DNA from: JAGXTF01 sp038317095
Lineage (GTDB): Bacteria; Bacteroidota; Bacteroidia; NS11-12g; UBA955
Assembly: GCA_038317095.1 (NCBI GenBank)
Contig: JBBQBB010000038.1
Coordinates: 1 to 33,299 of the forward strand
Direction of reading: 5' to 3'
DNA length: 33,299 nucleotides
Under the pieces are notes generated by a model that searched no databases, had not been told where the DNA came from, and saw only the letters and a program-made list of their open reading frames with translations. Below, piece after piece: positions 14,477 through 24,400 of this stretch. The number at the start of each line of letters is the position of its first letter. The first letter of the stretch is position 1. A program made the translations under genes and the position numbers.

Positions 14477-17136
14477 TGAAATCCATTCTTTTTTTAATAG
14501 GCATTACCTTAAGTCTTAATGCCTGTGATTTGTTTCACAAAAATGGCAAAACCCATGAATCCCAGTTTGTCGTCTACGATACAAGTTCAACTTACAACCC
14601 CTTTGACCCGCTATCATCGGGTGAAACATGGACTGGTGATGGAGAAATTTTATTTGACAATTACAAGCCTACCAAAGAAAAAAAATGGGAGCTAAAACAT
14701 ACAGATTTAAGAGTCCGATTCGATTTTAAGCAACGAAAATTGCTTGGCGAGGCGGATATTTTAATATCTCCGTATGCTGTGCAGCAAGACACACTTTTCC
14801 TTGATGCCAAAAATATGGATATTGAATCCATTTGGAATTTACTTCCCAATGGGCAAATGCCAGAACACGCAATAGGTTCCAACCAAATATTCTATGTCGA
14901 TAGTAGCTTATTAAAAATTTATTTAGGATCGTTTGTACAGCCTGGTGAAACCAAAAATATTCGAATTTTTTATACCGCTAAACCTTATGAAATTGGGAAA
15001 ACAGGTGGCAACCTAGCTATTACGGATGATCGGGGTTTGTTTTTTATCAATCATGATTTGTCTGACCCCAGTAAGCCACGTCAAATATGGACACAAGGCG
15101 AAACAGAAAGCAACAGCCATTGGTTTCCTACCATCGATGCGCCCAACCAGAAAATGACCCAAACCATTCAAATGACCGTCCCCGATACAATGGTGACGCT
15201 GAGCAACGGAACGTTATTAAAATCAATTAAAAATACCGAAGGAACACGCACTGATTTTTGGGAACAAAAACAACCCCATGCGCCTTACTTGACAATGATG
15301 GCTGTGGGAAATTGGGAAATAATAAAAGACAAATGGAGAAACAAAGAAGTAAATTATTTGGTTGAGAAAAAATATGCTCCATTTGCCAAATTAAATTTCG
15401 GAAACACCCCAGAAATGATGGAGTTTTTTAGCCAATATACCGGCGTTGATTTTGCATGGGACAAATATTCTCAAGTTGTTGTTCGGGATTTCGTGAGTGG
15501 GGCTATGGAGAATACCAGTGCCACTGTGCATATGGAAGGTTTACAACAAACCCCGGATTTATGGAAAGACAAATCTATGGAAGACTATGTGAGTCACGAA
15601 TTGTTTCACCAATGGTTTGGAGATTTAGTTACAACTGAAAGTTGGTCTAATATAACCCTCAATGAGAGTTTTGCTACTTATGGCGAGTATTTGTGGCGAA
15701 AACACAAGTACGGACAAGAATCTGCCGACTTTATCCTAGACGATTTTAGAAACAACTACAATTGGCTTGGGTTTGATGAAGGAAAAAAATTGGTGCGCTA
15801 CGATTATGGCAAAGTAGGTGAACTCTTTGACGCTGTAAGTTACCAAAAAGGCGCTTTAATTTTGCACATGTTGCAATACACTATAGGTGAAAAATCCTTT
15901 AGAAGTGGAATAAAAAATTATTTACAAAACCACATGTTTGGAAATGCAGAAGTAGCTGACCTAAGAATGGCTATGGAAAATGCCACAGGCAGAGATTTAA
16001 ATTGGTTTTTCGACCAATGGTATTTTGCAAAAGGGCATCCAAAAATACAACTGGTTTTGCAAAATGAGCCTGGAGATAAAAAGCAACAATTGTATATACA
16101 ACAAACGCAAACAAACCGAAATTGTTTTAATTTTCCAGTCCGTATTGAATGGTCAGAAAATGGACAAATAAAATCAAAAAAGTTATTCATTACCCAAAGA
16201 AATACCATTGTAAATTTAGAGTGTGACGTAAAACCAGATTGGTTTGTATTTGATGCCGACAACACGCTACTTTGCACTATTGAATATAGCCTAACTGACA
16301 TTGCCGACATTGAAAAGCAAGTAACACTTCTACATAACGCATACCAGCACACGGCATCCCAAAGTTTAAAAAATAGATTGTTTGAACAAGCTGCAAATCT
16401 CACAGAATTTTCAGAAAGCGATGCCGTTAAGAAATCGTTTGCCCCTTTTCTAAGGGAATCTTTAAAATCCACTTATCCATATATACTTTCAAGGGCTTTG
16501 CAATTTAAAATCACCAATCTAAATCAAGATGGGTGGAACGACAACATTACACAAGACACAATTGTTGCCCTATTAAACAATAAATCTATTCCATCTGATT
16601 GCAGAGCCCAAGCAATTTCTGCACTTTATTACATGAAAGCCCCAAATCACTTAATTTTAAAGTACACAACGGACTCCAGCGTTGCAGTTAGTTATAGGGC
16701 AATTCTAATGCTGAATAACGACAGCGTTTCAAACACCCAATGCCTATCTTACATGCGCCTCGAAAGCCGGAGCATTGTGGCCCAATATTGGGCTAGTGAA
16801 TTAATAAGTTCGGGCAAAATAAATAAAATTGAAATCCTTGAAAATTTTCTAAGTAACAAAAACATAGAACTTTCAAATTTTTCTAATGTTGCTAGAATTG
16901 CATTGGGAGAATCGAACAACGAAGAAGACATTCAAATCATCCGATATTTCTATTCACAATTTCAAAAAACAAATCAAATAAATTTATTGAAAATATTGGC
17001 AATGAACATTCGCGATGAATACACCGATTTAAAAAGACAATTGACAAATAGTGACGATCAAGAAGATGCGTCTCTTAAAGCAATAAAGGAAAAATGCAAA
17101 TTGTATGAAGAAGTGATTGAAAGTAGTAAAAAATAA
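14476..17136 (+). CDS. M1 family aminopeptidase, lipoprotein
   Basis: The 886-residue zinc metallopeptidase is anchored as a lipoprotein (signal with lipobox LNAC, Cys17). The M1 catalytic domain shows GAMEN (342-346), the zinc site HELFH (374-378) with the third ligand Glu397 in TLNESFATY, and catalytic Tyr456 in SYQKG. The N-terminal part (about 60-300) is the usual beta domain with WFPTIDAPN. The C-terminal third is helical and HEAT/ARM-like. The membrane anchor and secreted location suggest digestion of peptides in the periplasm or at the cell surface. The start ATG overlaps the aroE stop by one base, indicating translational coupling. The link with aroE and DedA looks incidental. Confidence 0.95.
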   Translation: MKSILFLIGITLSLNACDLFHKNGKTHESQFVVYDTSSTYNPFDPLSSGETWTGDGEILFDNYKPTKEKKWELKHTDLRVRFDFKQRKLLGEADILISPYAVQQDTLFLDAKNMDIESIWNLLPNGQMPEHAIGSNQIFYVDSSLLKIYLGSFVQPGETKNIRIFYTAKPYEIGKTGGNLAITDDRGLFFINHDLSDPSKPRQIWTQGETESNSHWFPTIDAPNQKMTQTIQMTVPDTMVTLSNGTLLKSIKNTEGTRTDFWEQKQPHAPYLTMMAVGNWEIIKDKWRNKEVNYLVEKKYAPFAKLNFGNTPEMMEFFSQYTGVDFAWDKYSQVVVRDFVSGAMENTSATVHMEGLQQTPDLWKDKSMEDYVSHELFHQWFGDLVTTESWSNITLNESFATYGEYLWRKHKYGQESADFILDDFRNNYNWLGFDEGKKLVRYDYGKVGELFDAVSYQKGALILHMLQYTIGEKSFRSGIKNYLQNHMFGNAEVADLRMAMENATGRDLNWFFDQWYFAKGHPKIQLVLQNEPGDKKQQLYIQQTQTNRNCFNFPVRIEWSENGQIKSKKLFITQRNTIVNLECDVKPDWFVFDADNTLLCTIEYSLTDIADIEKQVTLLHNAYQHTASQSLKNRLFEQAANLTEFSESDAVKKSFAPFLRESLKSTYPYILSRALQFKITNLNQDGWNDNITQDTIVALLNNKSIPSDCRAQAISALYYMKAPNHLILKYTTDSSVAVSYRAILMLNNDSVSNTQCLSYMRLESRSIVAQYWASELISSGKINKIEILENFLSNKNIELSNFSNVARIALGESNNEEDIQIIRYFYSQFQKTNQINLLKILAMNIRDEYTDLKRQLTNSDDQEDASLKAIKEKCKLYEEVIESSKK

Positions 17137-17139
17137 AAC

Positions 17140-17178
17140 AATCACCTACTCCATGAGTAACTGTGCATCATTGTGATT
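17140..17178. promoter_or_regulatory. Candidate metal-responsive operator upstream of feoAB
   Basis: Two nested inverted repeats lie in the 36-base gap before feoA: AATCAC at 17140-17145 with GTGATT at 17173-17178, and TACTC-CAT-GAGTA at 17147-17159. The inner one sits where the -33 contact of the -7 box at 17178 would be. Repression by an iron-sensing regulator is a reasonable guess, but I cannot name the regulator. Confidence 0.35.
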
Positions 17179-17436
17179 AAATTTGCGGAAAATTCCAAAT
17201 CCATAATTCTGAACGCTTCCGAACTTCATATTGGCCAAAATGCACGAATAACAAGGCTAAATGATAGCCCTATTACCCACAAATTATTTGAGATGGGCTG
17301 TGTACCTGGCACCAAAATTTCACTTGAATTTAAATCGCCTGCAGGAGATCCAATTGCATTGGACATTGATGGTTATATATTAGGATTGCGTTTATCCGAG
17401 GCAGAAATCATTCAAGTGGAGCCAGAAATTGGATGA
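17173..17436 (+). CDS. feoA: Ferrous iron transport protein A
   Basis: The 87-residue SH3-like FeoA protein is a small cytosolic partner of FeoB in Fe(II) uptake. The family pattern is clear: SELHIGQNARITRL, then THKLFEMGCVPGTKISLEF, SPAGDPIALDIDGYILGLRLSEAEII. The start is uncertain. GTG at 17173 opens the frame, but there is no ATG, and a perfect -7 box covers the first codons. The first 15 or so residues (MIKFAENSKSIILN) go beyond the usual FeoA beginning. The gene overlaps feoB by 8 bases, so the two are one transcript. Confidence 0.92.
   Translation: MIKFAENSKSIILNASELHIGQNARITRLNDSPITHKLFEMGCVPGTKISLEFKSPAGDPIALDIDGYILGLRLSEAEIIQVEPEIG
17178..17185 (+). promoter_or_regulatory. -7 box TAAATTTG at the start of feoA
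   Basis: A perfect TAnnTTTG element, but it overlaps codons 2-5 of the feoA frame if GTG 17173 is the start. Either the real feoA start is a downstream non-ATG codon, or transcription begins elsewhere. Confidence 0.4.
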
Positions 17437-19420
17437 ACCACGCCTAAATATAGCCCTTATCGGAAATCCCAATTGCGGAAAAACCACTCTTTTCAACAGA
17501 CTCACGGGGTTACGCCAAAAAACAAGCAATCTACCCGGCACTACCGTAGATCAAAAGCGAGGAATATGGAAAACACAACAACATACCTACTATTTAAACG
17601 ATTTACCAGGAATATATAGCTTGTACACCCATTCCGAAGAAGAGATTATGGTGGTTGAAAGCTTACTAGGAATTGAAAATTTTCAAAAACCCGATATCCT
17701 TATCTATGTAATGGATGCATCAAACCTGCGTAGAAATTTATTGCTTTTTTCTCAGGTGTCGGAACTTGGTATTCCCGCAATTGCAGTGTTAACTATGAAT
17801 GACACCGCAAAAAGGCGAGGCCTCGCCATTGATATGGCAAAACTAGAAGGTGAACTTGGCATTAAAACCTGCAATGTCAATCCCAAAACTGGAGAAGGCT
17901 ACTCAGCTTTGGAACTGAATATCACTGAAGCTTCTATTTCACAAACATTCCCATTTCAAAACCATATTGAAGCAAGGCTAGTTGACTTTTTCAACCACAA
18001 AGAAATAAAGGGTCTGGCTGCAGAAACTTTGTTGAGATATAAAAGAATTGAAACCGTGGTGCAAACTTCGACCACAAAAGCACTGGGTTTGGCAAAAAAC
18101 CTAACCCATAAGTTGGATAAAATATTTACGCATAAACTTTGGGGGTTTTTAGCCTTTGCCACTATAATGTTAACTATTTTTCAAGGCGTTTTTACTTTGG
18201 CAGATTACCCAATGACTTGGATTGAGAACGGTTTCGCAATATTGGCACAAACTTTAAAAGTTGCTATGCCAAATGTATTTCTCTCTCATTTGTTGATTGA
18301 TGGAATCCTTCCAGGTTTGGCAGGCGTTTTGGTTTTTATCCCTCAAATAGCCATACTCTTTTTCTTTATTAGTATTTTAGAAGACAGCGGCTATATGGTA
18401 AGGGCCAGCTTTATAACGGATAATTTAATGCGTAAACTTGGACTGAATGGCAGATCTGTTATTCCTTTGATTGGCGGCTTTGCATGCGCTATTCCTTCAA
18501 TTCTAGCAACTAGATCCATAAAAAATCGTCACGAACGCATTGCAACCATGTTTGTCATTCCACTCATGAGTTGCAGTGCACGCCTGCCAGTTTATGTTCT
18601 TTTGGTTGCCATTGCCGTTCCTACAAACTCACATTGGGGTCCATTTGGCCTTCAAAGCGTTGTCATGACTTCCGCTTATTTTTTAGGAATAATTCTAGCA
18701 GCAATTATTTCAAAAGCCATGTATTGGTTTAGAAAAAAAGAAATTGAAGGCGAATTTATTTTAGAAATGCCTGCTTTTCAAATGCCAAGAATCGAAAATG
18801 TACTTAAAACGGTTTGGTACAAAAGTGCATCCTTTGTGCAAACTGCTGGGAAAATAATTTTATTTATTTCAATTGTATTGTGGTTTTTAAGCAGCTATGG
18901 CCCAGGCGATTCGATAGAATCCGCAAAAAGACAAGTGACATTGGCACTCTCAAAAACGACAAACATAACCCAAGAAGAAAAGACTGCCGAGATAGCCAAA
19001 GCTACACTAGAAGCAAGCTATGCCGGCCAAATGGGAAAATTCATTGAACCTGCCATTGAACCCTTAGGCTACGATTGGAAAACTGGAATTGCATTGATAT
19101 CATCCTTTGTTGCACGAGAAGTTTTTGTTGGAACCATGAATACTTTGTTTCCAAACAATTCGGGGAAAGATATTAAAGGCATTCGTTCCAAAATGCAATC
19201 TATGAAAAACCCAAAAACTGGAAAGCCATTGTATGGGGCAGCCTATGCGCTAAGTTTAATAGTTTTTTATGCTTTTGCCCTACAATGTGTGAGCACATTG
19301 GCCGTAATGCGAAGAGAAACCGGGGGCTGGAAATGGCCCATTTTACAGTTTACCCTCTTTGGAACCATTGCATACATCGCATCTTTTATTACCTTCAATT
19401 TGGCAAATTTATTCTTATAA
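17429..19420 (+). CDS. feoB: Ferrous iron transport protein B
   Basis: The 663-residue Fe(II) transporter has an N-terminal GTPase domain, a helical GDI-like linker and a C-terminal membrane core. G1 is GNPNCGKTT (12-20), G2 includes PGTTVD, G3 is DLPG (58-61). G4 reads TMND (122-125), where NxxD is usual, so the first Asn is replaced by Thr. The membrane part has two gate repeats with the conserved GGFACAIPSILATR and PLMSCSARLPVYVLL, and later FVAREVFVGTMNTLF. The start is TTG at 17429, inside feoA. An ATGA at 17433 is out of frame and stops at once. No feoC is seen downstream, and no clear terminator. Confidence 0.96.
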   Translation: MDEPRLNIALIGNPNCGKTTLFNRLTGLRQKTSNLPGTTVDQKRGIWKTQQHTYYLNDLPGIYSLYTHSEEEIMVVESLLGIENFQKPDILIYVMDASNLRRNLLLFSQVSELGIPAIAVLTMNDTAKRRGLAIDMAKLEGELGIKTCNVNPKTGEGYSALELNITEASISQTFPFQNHIEARLVDFFNHKEIKGLAAETLLRYKRIETVVQTSTTKALGLAKNLTHKLDKIFTHKLWGFLAFATIMLTIFQGVFTLADYPMTWIENGFAILAQTLKVAMPNVFLSHLLIDGILPGLAGVLVFIPQIAILFFFISILEDSGYMVRASFITDNLMRKLGLNGRSVIPLIGGFACAIPSILATRSIKNRHERIATMFVIPLMSCSARLPVYVLLVAIAVPTNSHWGPFGLQSVVMTSAYFLGIILAAIISKAMYWFRKKEIEGEFILEMPAFQMPRIENVLKTVWYKSASFVQTAGKIILFISIVLWFLSSYGPGDSIESAKRQVTLALSKTTNITQEEKTAEIAKATLEASYAGQMGKFIEPAIEPLGYDWKTGIALISSFVAREVFVGTMNTLFPNNSGKDIKGIRSKMQSMKNPKTGKPLYGAAYALSLIVFYAFALQCVSTLAVMRRETGGWKWPILQFTLFGTIAYIASFITFNLANLFL

Positions 19421-19502
19421 AATCAAGATTGGCGCGGTTTTTGCACTACGGTGTACTTGCATAATTCTCTCATATTCAATGCGTTTTATTGAAAAAAAGA
19501 AT

Positions 19503-19510
19503 TAATTTTG
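19503..19510 (+). promoter_or_regulatory. -7 box TAATTTTG for rpoD
   Basis: A perfect TAnnTTTG element, 39 bases before the rpoD ATG, giving a leader of about 30 bases. A recognisable -33 TTTG is not seen at 17-23 bases. Confidence 0.5.
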
Positions 19511-19549
19511 CGCCCCCAAATTACCCAATAAAAATTTTTAAAACCATAA

Positions 19550-20413
19550 ATGAGGCAACTTAAAATATCTAAGCAATTTACAAACAGAGAAAACAAATCT
19601 CTAGACAAATACTTAAATGAAATCTCCAAGGTATCCATGATTGATGCCCAAGAAGAGGTTGAACTTGCACGCAGAATTAGAGAAGGCGACCAAGCTGCTC
19701 TCGAAAAATTGGTAAATGCAAATTTGCGTTTTGTAGTTTCTGTTTCGAAACAATACCAAAACCAAGGCCTTACCTTGGGGGATTTAATTAATGAAGGCAA
19801 TATGGGCTTAATTAAAGCCGCTAAACGCTTTGATGAAACCCGTGGTTTCAAATTCATCTCTTATGCAGTTTGGTGGATTAGACAAAGTATCTTACAAGCT
19901 TTGGCAGACCAAAGCCGTATTGTGCGGCTTCCCTTAAACAAAGTAGGTAGTTTAGGTCGTATTACCCAAATGGCCGCTAAACTTGAGCAAGAATTGGAAA
20001 GAGAAGCAACCCCTGACGAAATTGCAGAAGCTTTGCAGGTGCCACTTTCTGAAGTTGAAAACGCGTTGCGCAGCAGTGGCAGACATTTAAGTATTGATGC
20101 TCCATTGGCAGACGGTGAAGACAATACTTTGTTGGGCGTTTTGGATCAAAACGATGAGCCAAATCCGGATACCCCCTTAATTAACGAGTCACTGCAGAAT
20201 GAAATTAACCGCGTTATATCTACCCTTAGCGATAAAGAACGCGATGTTTTGAAATACTATTTTGGATTGGACGGCAATGCCGCCCACACCTTGGAAGACA
20301 TTTCAGAGAAAGTAGGATTAACCCGCGAAAGGGTTCGTCAAATCAAAGAAAAAGCTTTGCGCAGATTGCGCAAATCCAGCAAATCGAAAGTACTCAAATC
20401 CTATTTAGGATAA
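19550..20413 (+). CDS. rpoD: RNA polymerase primary sigma factor, Bacteroidota type
   Basis: The 287-residue protein is a short sigma-70 lacking the long region 1.1 of proteobacterial RpoD, as is typical of Bacteroidota. Region 1.2 begins at SLDKYLNEIS. Region 2 has LRFVVSVSKQYQNQGLTLGDLINEGNMGLIKAAKRFD and GFKFISYAVWWIRQSI, which open and contact the -7 element. Region 3 has AAKLEQELEREATPDEIAEAL. Region 4 has the HTH TLEDISEKVGLTRERVRQIKEKALRRLR, which contacts the -33 element. This would be the factor that reads the TAnnTTTG boxes listed here. It has its own promoter and a strong terminator, so it is a single-gene unit. Confidence 0.97.
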   Translation: MRQLKISKQFTNRENKSLDKYLNEISKVSMIDAQEEVELARRIREGDQAALEKLVNANLRFVVSVSKQYQNQGLTLGDLINEGNMGLIKAAKRFDETRGFKFISYAVWWIRQSILQALADQSRIVRLPLNKVGSLGRITQMAAKLEQELEREATPDEIAEALQVPLSEVENALRSSGRHLSIDAPLADGEDNTLLGVLDQNDEPNPDTPLINESLQNEINRVISTLSDKERDVLKYYFGLDGNAAHTLEDISEKVGLTRERVRQIKEKALRRLRKSSKSKVLKSYLG

Positions 20414-20416
20414 AAT

Positions 20417-20449
20417 AAAAAAACCCGAATGAAACATTCGGGTTTTTTT
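20417..20449. terminator. Bidirectional rho-independent terminator
   Basis: A 15-bp A/T-flanked stem (AAACCCGAATG core with its mirror) around an AAA loop, with 7 T at the end of the plus arm and 7 A at the start of the minus arm. It serves rpoD on the plus strand and the convergent secreted-protein pair on the minus strand. Confidence 0.92.
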
Positions 20450-20469
20450 ATACATTATACTATATAATT

Positions 20470-21405
20470 CTATTCTACGTATATCTTCACCACCAATTCT
20501 AAAATATTCTTGGGTGTGTTTTTATCTTTTAAACTTAGATAAACAAAATACATTTGTCCTGATTCTAAGGCATTCGTCGATTTATGTTTAACTTCAATTT
20601 CCTTTTTTTTGCCTGGCATAGAGTGACCCACGGTTGATTCCAACACATCCAAATTCTCTTCCACAGTTTCTCCCTTGGCATTTAATATCTTCAGCACTCC
20701 AAGTGGTGCTGCTTTCCCATCTACCAGTTTCCACCCTTCCAAACCCTTAAGTGTAAAAGCGATTTTTTCTCCTTTCTTTATTTTGTAGATAAAATTATTT
20801 CCCGTCAATCCAGCAAATTCAAAAAAGTTGAAATGTAAGCCTACAGAATTTGACCGCATTCCCTTAGAATCTTTGCTGGTGTAGGCAATTACCTTATTTG
20901 TCAGCCGTTTTGAAGCTGCAACAACAACCAAATTGTATTCAAACATGATATAACCACCACCCGTTCGGTCGAAAACTCTTGTCACAATTTTAATTTTGCT
21001 ACCCACTTTTGTTTGGGCATCAAATGTCCACGACAAAGAAATATCATTCAAGCCTCCATTAGGTGCCACTCCTGTGCCATTAAAAATATCCTTGGAATAT
21101 GAAACTGGCTTGCTTGACCCATTTGAAACAGTAACTTCTGCACCGTAATAGTTCATTTTATTGCTGTCGTTAAAGCCAAATGGTTTTTCTACGGCAATTG
21201 TAAACTTTAAATTTTGCGGGATGTTGTTACCTATTATGGCGGAAGCATCCATCGTTTTCAACGATATATTGCTATACTGCAATCCCTCATAATTCACCTT
21301 AATACCCCAAAGTGGAATCACATCAAAAGCCGGGCCAGCAGCCCACGCGCTAAACATTGGGAACAAACCCAAGAATCCTAAAAATGCTATTTTCAAATAC
21401 TTCAT
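20470..21405 (-). CDS. Secreted protein of unknown function, coupled to the giant T9SS protein
   Basis: The 311-residue protein has a signal peptide (cleavage probably after AWA near residue 22) and a mature part that looks all-beta, perhaps two or three sandwich domains. I do not recognise a family. It has no lipobox and no T9SS sorting domain, so it is expected in the periplasm or on the inner face of the outer membrane unless carried out by another protein. It contains no cysteine, in contrast to its neighbour. Its start ATG overlaps the end of the upstream giant gene by 4 bases, which implies translational coupling and a shared role. A bidirectional terminator closes the unit. Confidence 0.85.
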   Translation of the reverse strand: MKYLKIAFLGFLGLFPMFSAWAAGPAFDVIPLWGIKVNYEGLQYSNISLKTMDASAIIGNNIPQNLKFTIAVEKPFGFNDSNKMNYYGAEVTVSNGSSKPVSYSKDIFNGTGVAPNGGLNDISLSWTFDAQTKVGSKIKIVTRVFDRTGGGYIMFEYNLVVVAASKRLTNKVIAYTSKDSKGMRSNSVGLHFNFFEFAGLTGNNFIYKIKKGEKIAFTLKGLEGWKLVDGKAAPLGVLKILNAKGETVEENLDVLESTVGHSMPGKKKEIEVKHKSTNALESGQMYFVYLSLKDKNTPKNILELVVKIYVE

Positions 21406-24400
21406 CGTATCAAGGTTATTGTACCTTGATATACAAATATTTTGCCATCTATGTACCTAAATGATATTTCGTAGCCATAAACACCTTCTGGGGCTTGATC
21501 GCCCTTATTATCTCTACCATCCCATGGCAATTTCGGATCTTTAGATTCAAACAATTTCCCGCCCCAACGGTCAAAAATTTGCATTTTGAATTTGGACAAT
21601 CCAAAAATGGTACTTGGACCGAAAGTTTCGTTCAGACCATCATTGTTTGGTGTAAATGACGTAGAAATCCACATTTGCAATTCTGGCTTCAAATAAATCA
21701 ATTTGGTAATTGAATCTGTGCAGCCATCGGTATTGATAACCCAAAGTTTAACCGCTTTGCGCCCAGTGTCTGTAAATGTTTTGAAAACTGGACCACCCGT
21801 AAAATCGGTAGAACCGTTGTAAAATGTCCACAGATATCCACTTGCGCCAGAGCCGGTAAAGGTTAGCTTATGGTCTGTTTCTATTCCCCTAGATGTCAAT
21901 TGTTCAAAATCAAAATTGGCTTTCGGCAAAGCAAAGGATTGAATGGACAATGGACCACCCACCGCCGTACAACCTTTATCTGAAGTTACTGTGCAGCTAG
22001 CATTCCAAGTATTGGCGGTTGAATAGGCATGCAATGGGTCTTGTGTTTTCGATGTACCTCCATCGCCAAATGTCCAGTTATAAGAAACAATGGAACCCGA
22101 ATTTATACTGCCATTGGCGGTAAACTGTATATCTTCACCCGTACATTCATCATAGCCAGAAATACTAACTGTAGGAGACTCGGCTACATAAATGTTTTTG
22201 GTAATATTATCAGTGCAACCAAAGCCAGACGTTGATGTAAGTTTAATTTGATAAGCACCCGTATCTGCCATAATTTGGTTTGCAATATTTTGGGTATTAA
22301 AAGTACTTCCAGGTGTAAAAACCCACTGATAGCCCATACCCGTTGAACCATTTAATAGCGTGGTGTTGTTAAACACAAAACTATTTCCTGCCAAACATTG
22401 ATTTGGATTGTTGATGGTGAAATCCGCTTTTGGAACAGGCATCAAAACTACTGGTTGAGTAACCGAATCTTTGCAACCTTGCGGGTTTGTGGTTACCACC
22501 AATTTTACATTAAACGTATTGGCACTTCCATAATTTTTTTGCACCACATCTTTGGTGGCAGCGGTTGTTGCATCACCTAAAGACCATTTGCTGGTAAAAG
22601 CGCCTCCAAAAGCGGTGGTATTCATAAAATCAAATTTGTACAAACCGAAACAGGCAGAATCTTTACTTTTAGTAAAAGCAGCCACTGGGTTTGGGTCTAC
22701 CACCATTTTTCTCGTTGCTGTGTCTGCACACCCTTGACTGGTAGATATAATAAATTTGACATTAAATGTATTCGAACTGGCGTATTTATGACTAGGAACA
22801 GCAATGGTCGAGTTCGATGCATCGCCAAAAGTCCAATTGTAATTGGCTGTAACACCGGCTACGTTAAAGGTTGAATTGGGGGTAAAAGTAAAATCATTCC
22901 CTTTCAAACATTGTGCGGAATCATTCACCGCAAATTGGGCTAGTGGAGATGAATTCACCTTCAAAGATCTTGTTACACTGTCTTTGCAGTTATAGGTGGT
23001 TGTGGTTACAACCATTTTCACATTGTAGTTGCCATAAGTGGCAAAAGTTTTCTTAGTTATTGTTTTTGCAGTACTGGTGGTTGCATCACTAAAAGTCCAT
23101 TTCCTACTAGCTATTGTTCCTTTGCTCACTGTACTCGCATCATTCATGTCGTAAAAGTGCCCTTTAAAACACAAGGATGAGTCCGTAAATGCAATTTTTG
23201 CTACAGGCTCTGGGGCAACATAAACTGTCTTTTTAATGGAATCTGTGCATCCCTTGTCCGAAGTATTGTAAAGTCTTACAATCCAATTGCCAGTATCCGT
23301 AAATTTGATATTGTTCAATATTGATACACCACCTGTCACTACTTTCATGTATTTCCATTGGTTGGAAAACAAAGAACCTTTAGGTAAGGTCGTCCCCTCG
23401 ATAAAAGTGAAGCTATTTGCTTTTTTACAAACATCATTGGTTGTTGCTGTCATGGCCATAACTGGCAATGGATTTACAACAATCATGGAATCCGCAGTAT
23501 CTCGGCAATTATAGGTTGTTTCTGTAATTAACCGCACCTTAAATGTATTGTATGTGAGATAAGAATGTGTGACTTTCAAACCCGTCGCGGTGCCTCCATC
23601 TCCAAAATCCCAATAGGTGGTTTTTATTCCACCTTGCCCTGTGGAGGAATCTTCAAACGTGGCAAGTTCCTTTTGGCAATATTCAGGCTTTTGCGTGGTG
23701 AAAACTGCGCTTGGAAAACCAACCACATTTAACGTAGCGAAAGTGGTGTCTTTGCATCCATTCTGAGATATTATTGTATACTTAATAGGATATGCACCTA
23801 GAGTATCAAAACGAATACGGAATCGTTTCAAGCTAACAATTGAATCTTTTACCTTTGGCCTTGTTAATACCCACTTTGAAGATTTGTATGAATCACTTTT
23901 GTATACTGAACTGTCGGTCAATGCAAAGAAATTCTGGCTATTGCATTTATTGGCGGTGTCATAACCAATTTTGGCAACAACAGGATTGAATTGTTGAACC
24001 AATGTTGAATCAATCAATATGCAGTTGGTAGCTGTGTCTCTAATTCTTAGCCAAACTTTTCCAGGCAATGTTGCAGTGTATGAACTCTTCACGGAAGAAT
24101 CCTGCCATTTGTAAAGATACTTCACATTAATAGGGGCGTCAAACTTCATGCTCAAACTATTGGTACATTGGAACAAGGTATCGGGCATGTTGTACAAAGG
24201 ACCTGGTTTTATTGTAACAATTTTAGACCTCGTTATAGTATCATTTGTTCCACAAGCCCCTTGAATAATGGCTTGCATCACCACATAAAATGAACCTGTC
24301 TTTTTAAAACTATGCACTACAGATTTTCCGGTATCCGTAAATCCGTCGCCAAAATTCCACAGGTATTTTTTTACATTTTTAACCACAGTTATCGCCTTCA

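Noticed and set aside
15918..16472. 184-residue minus-strand open frame
   Set aside because: It is antisense to the M1 aminopeptidase and looks like a shadow frame of low complexity (Ser/Cys/Phe-rich).
19421..19502. Possible terminator after feoB
   Set aside because: No stable hairpin followed by T was found in this gap, so the end of the feoAB transcript is left unassigned.
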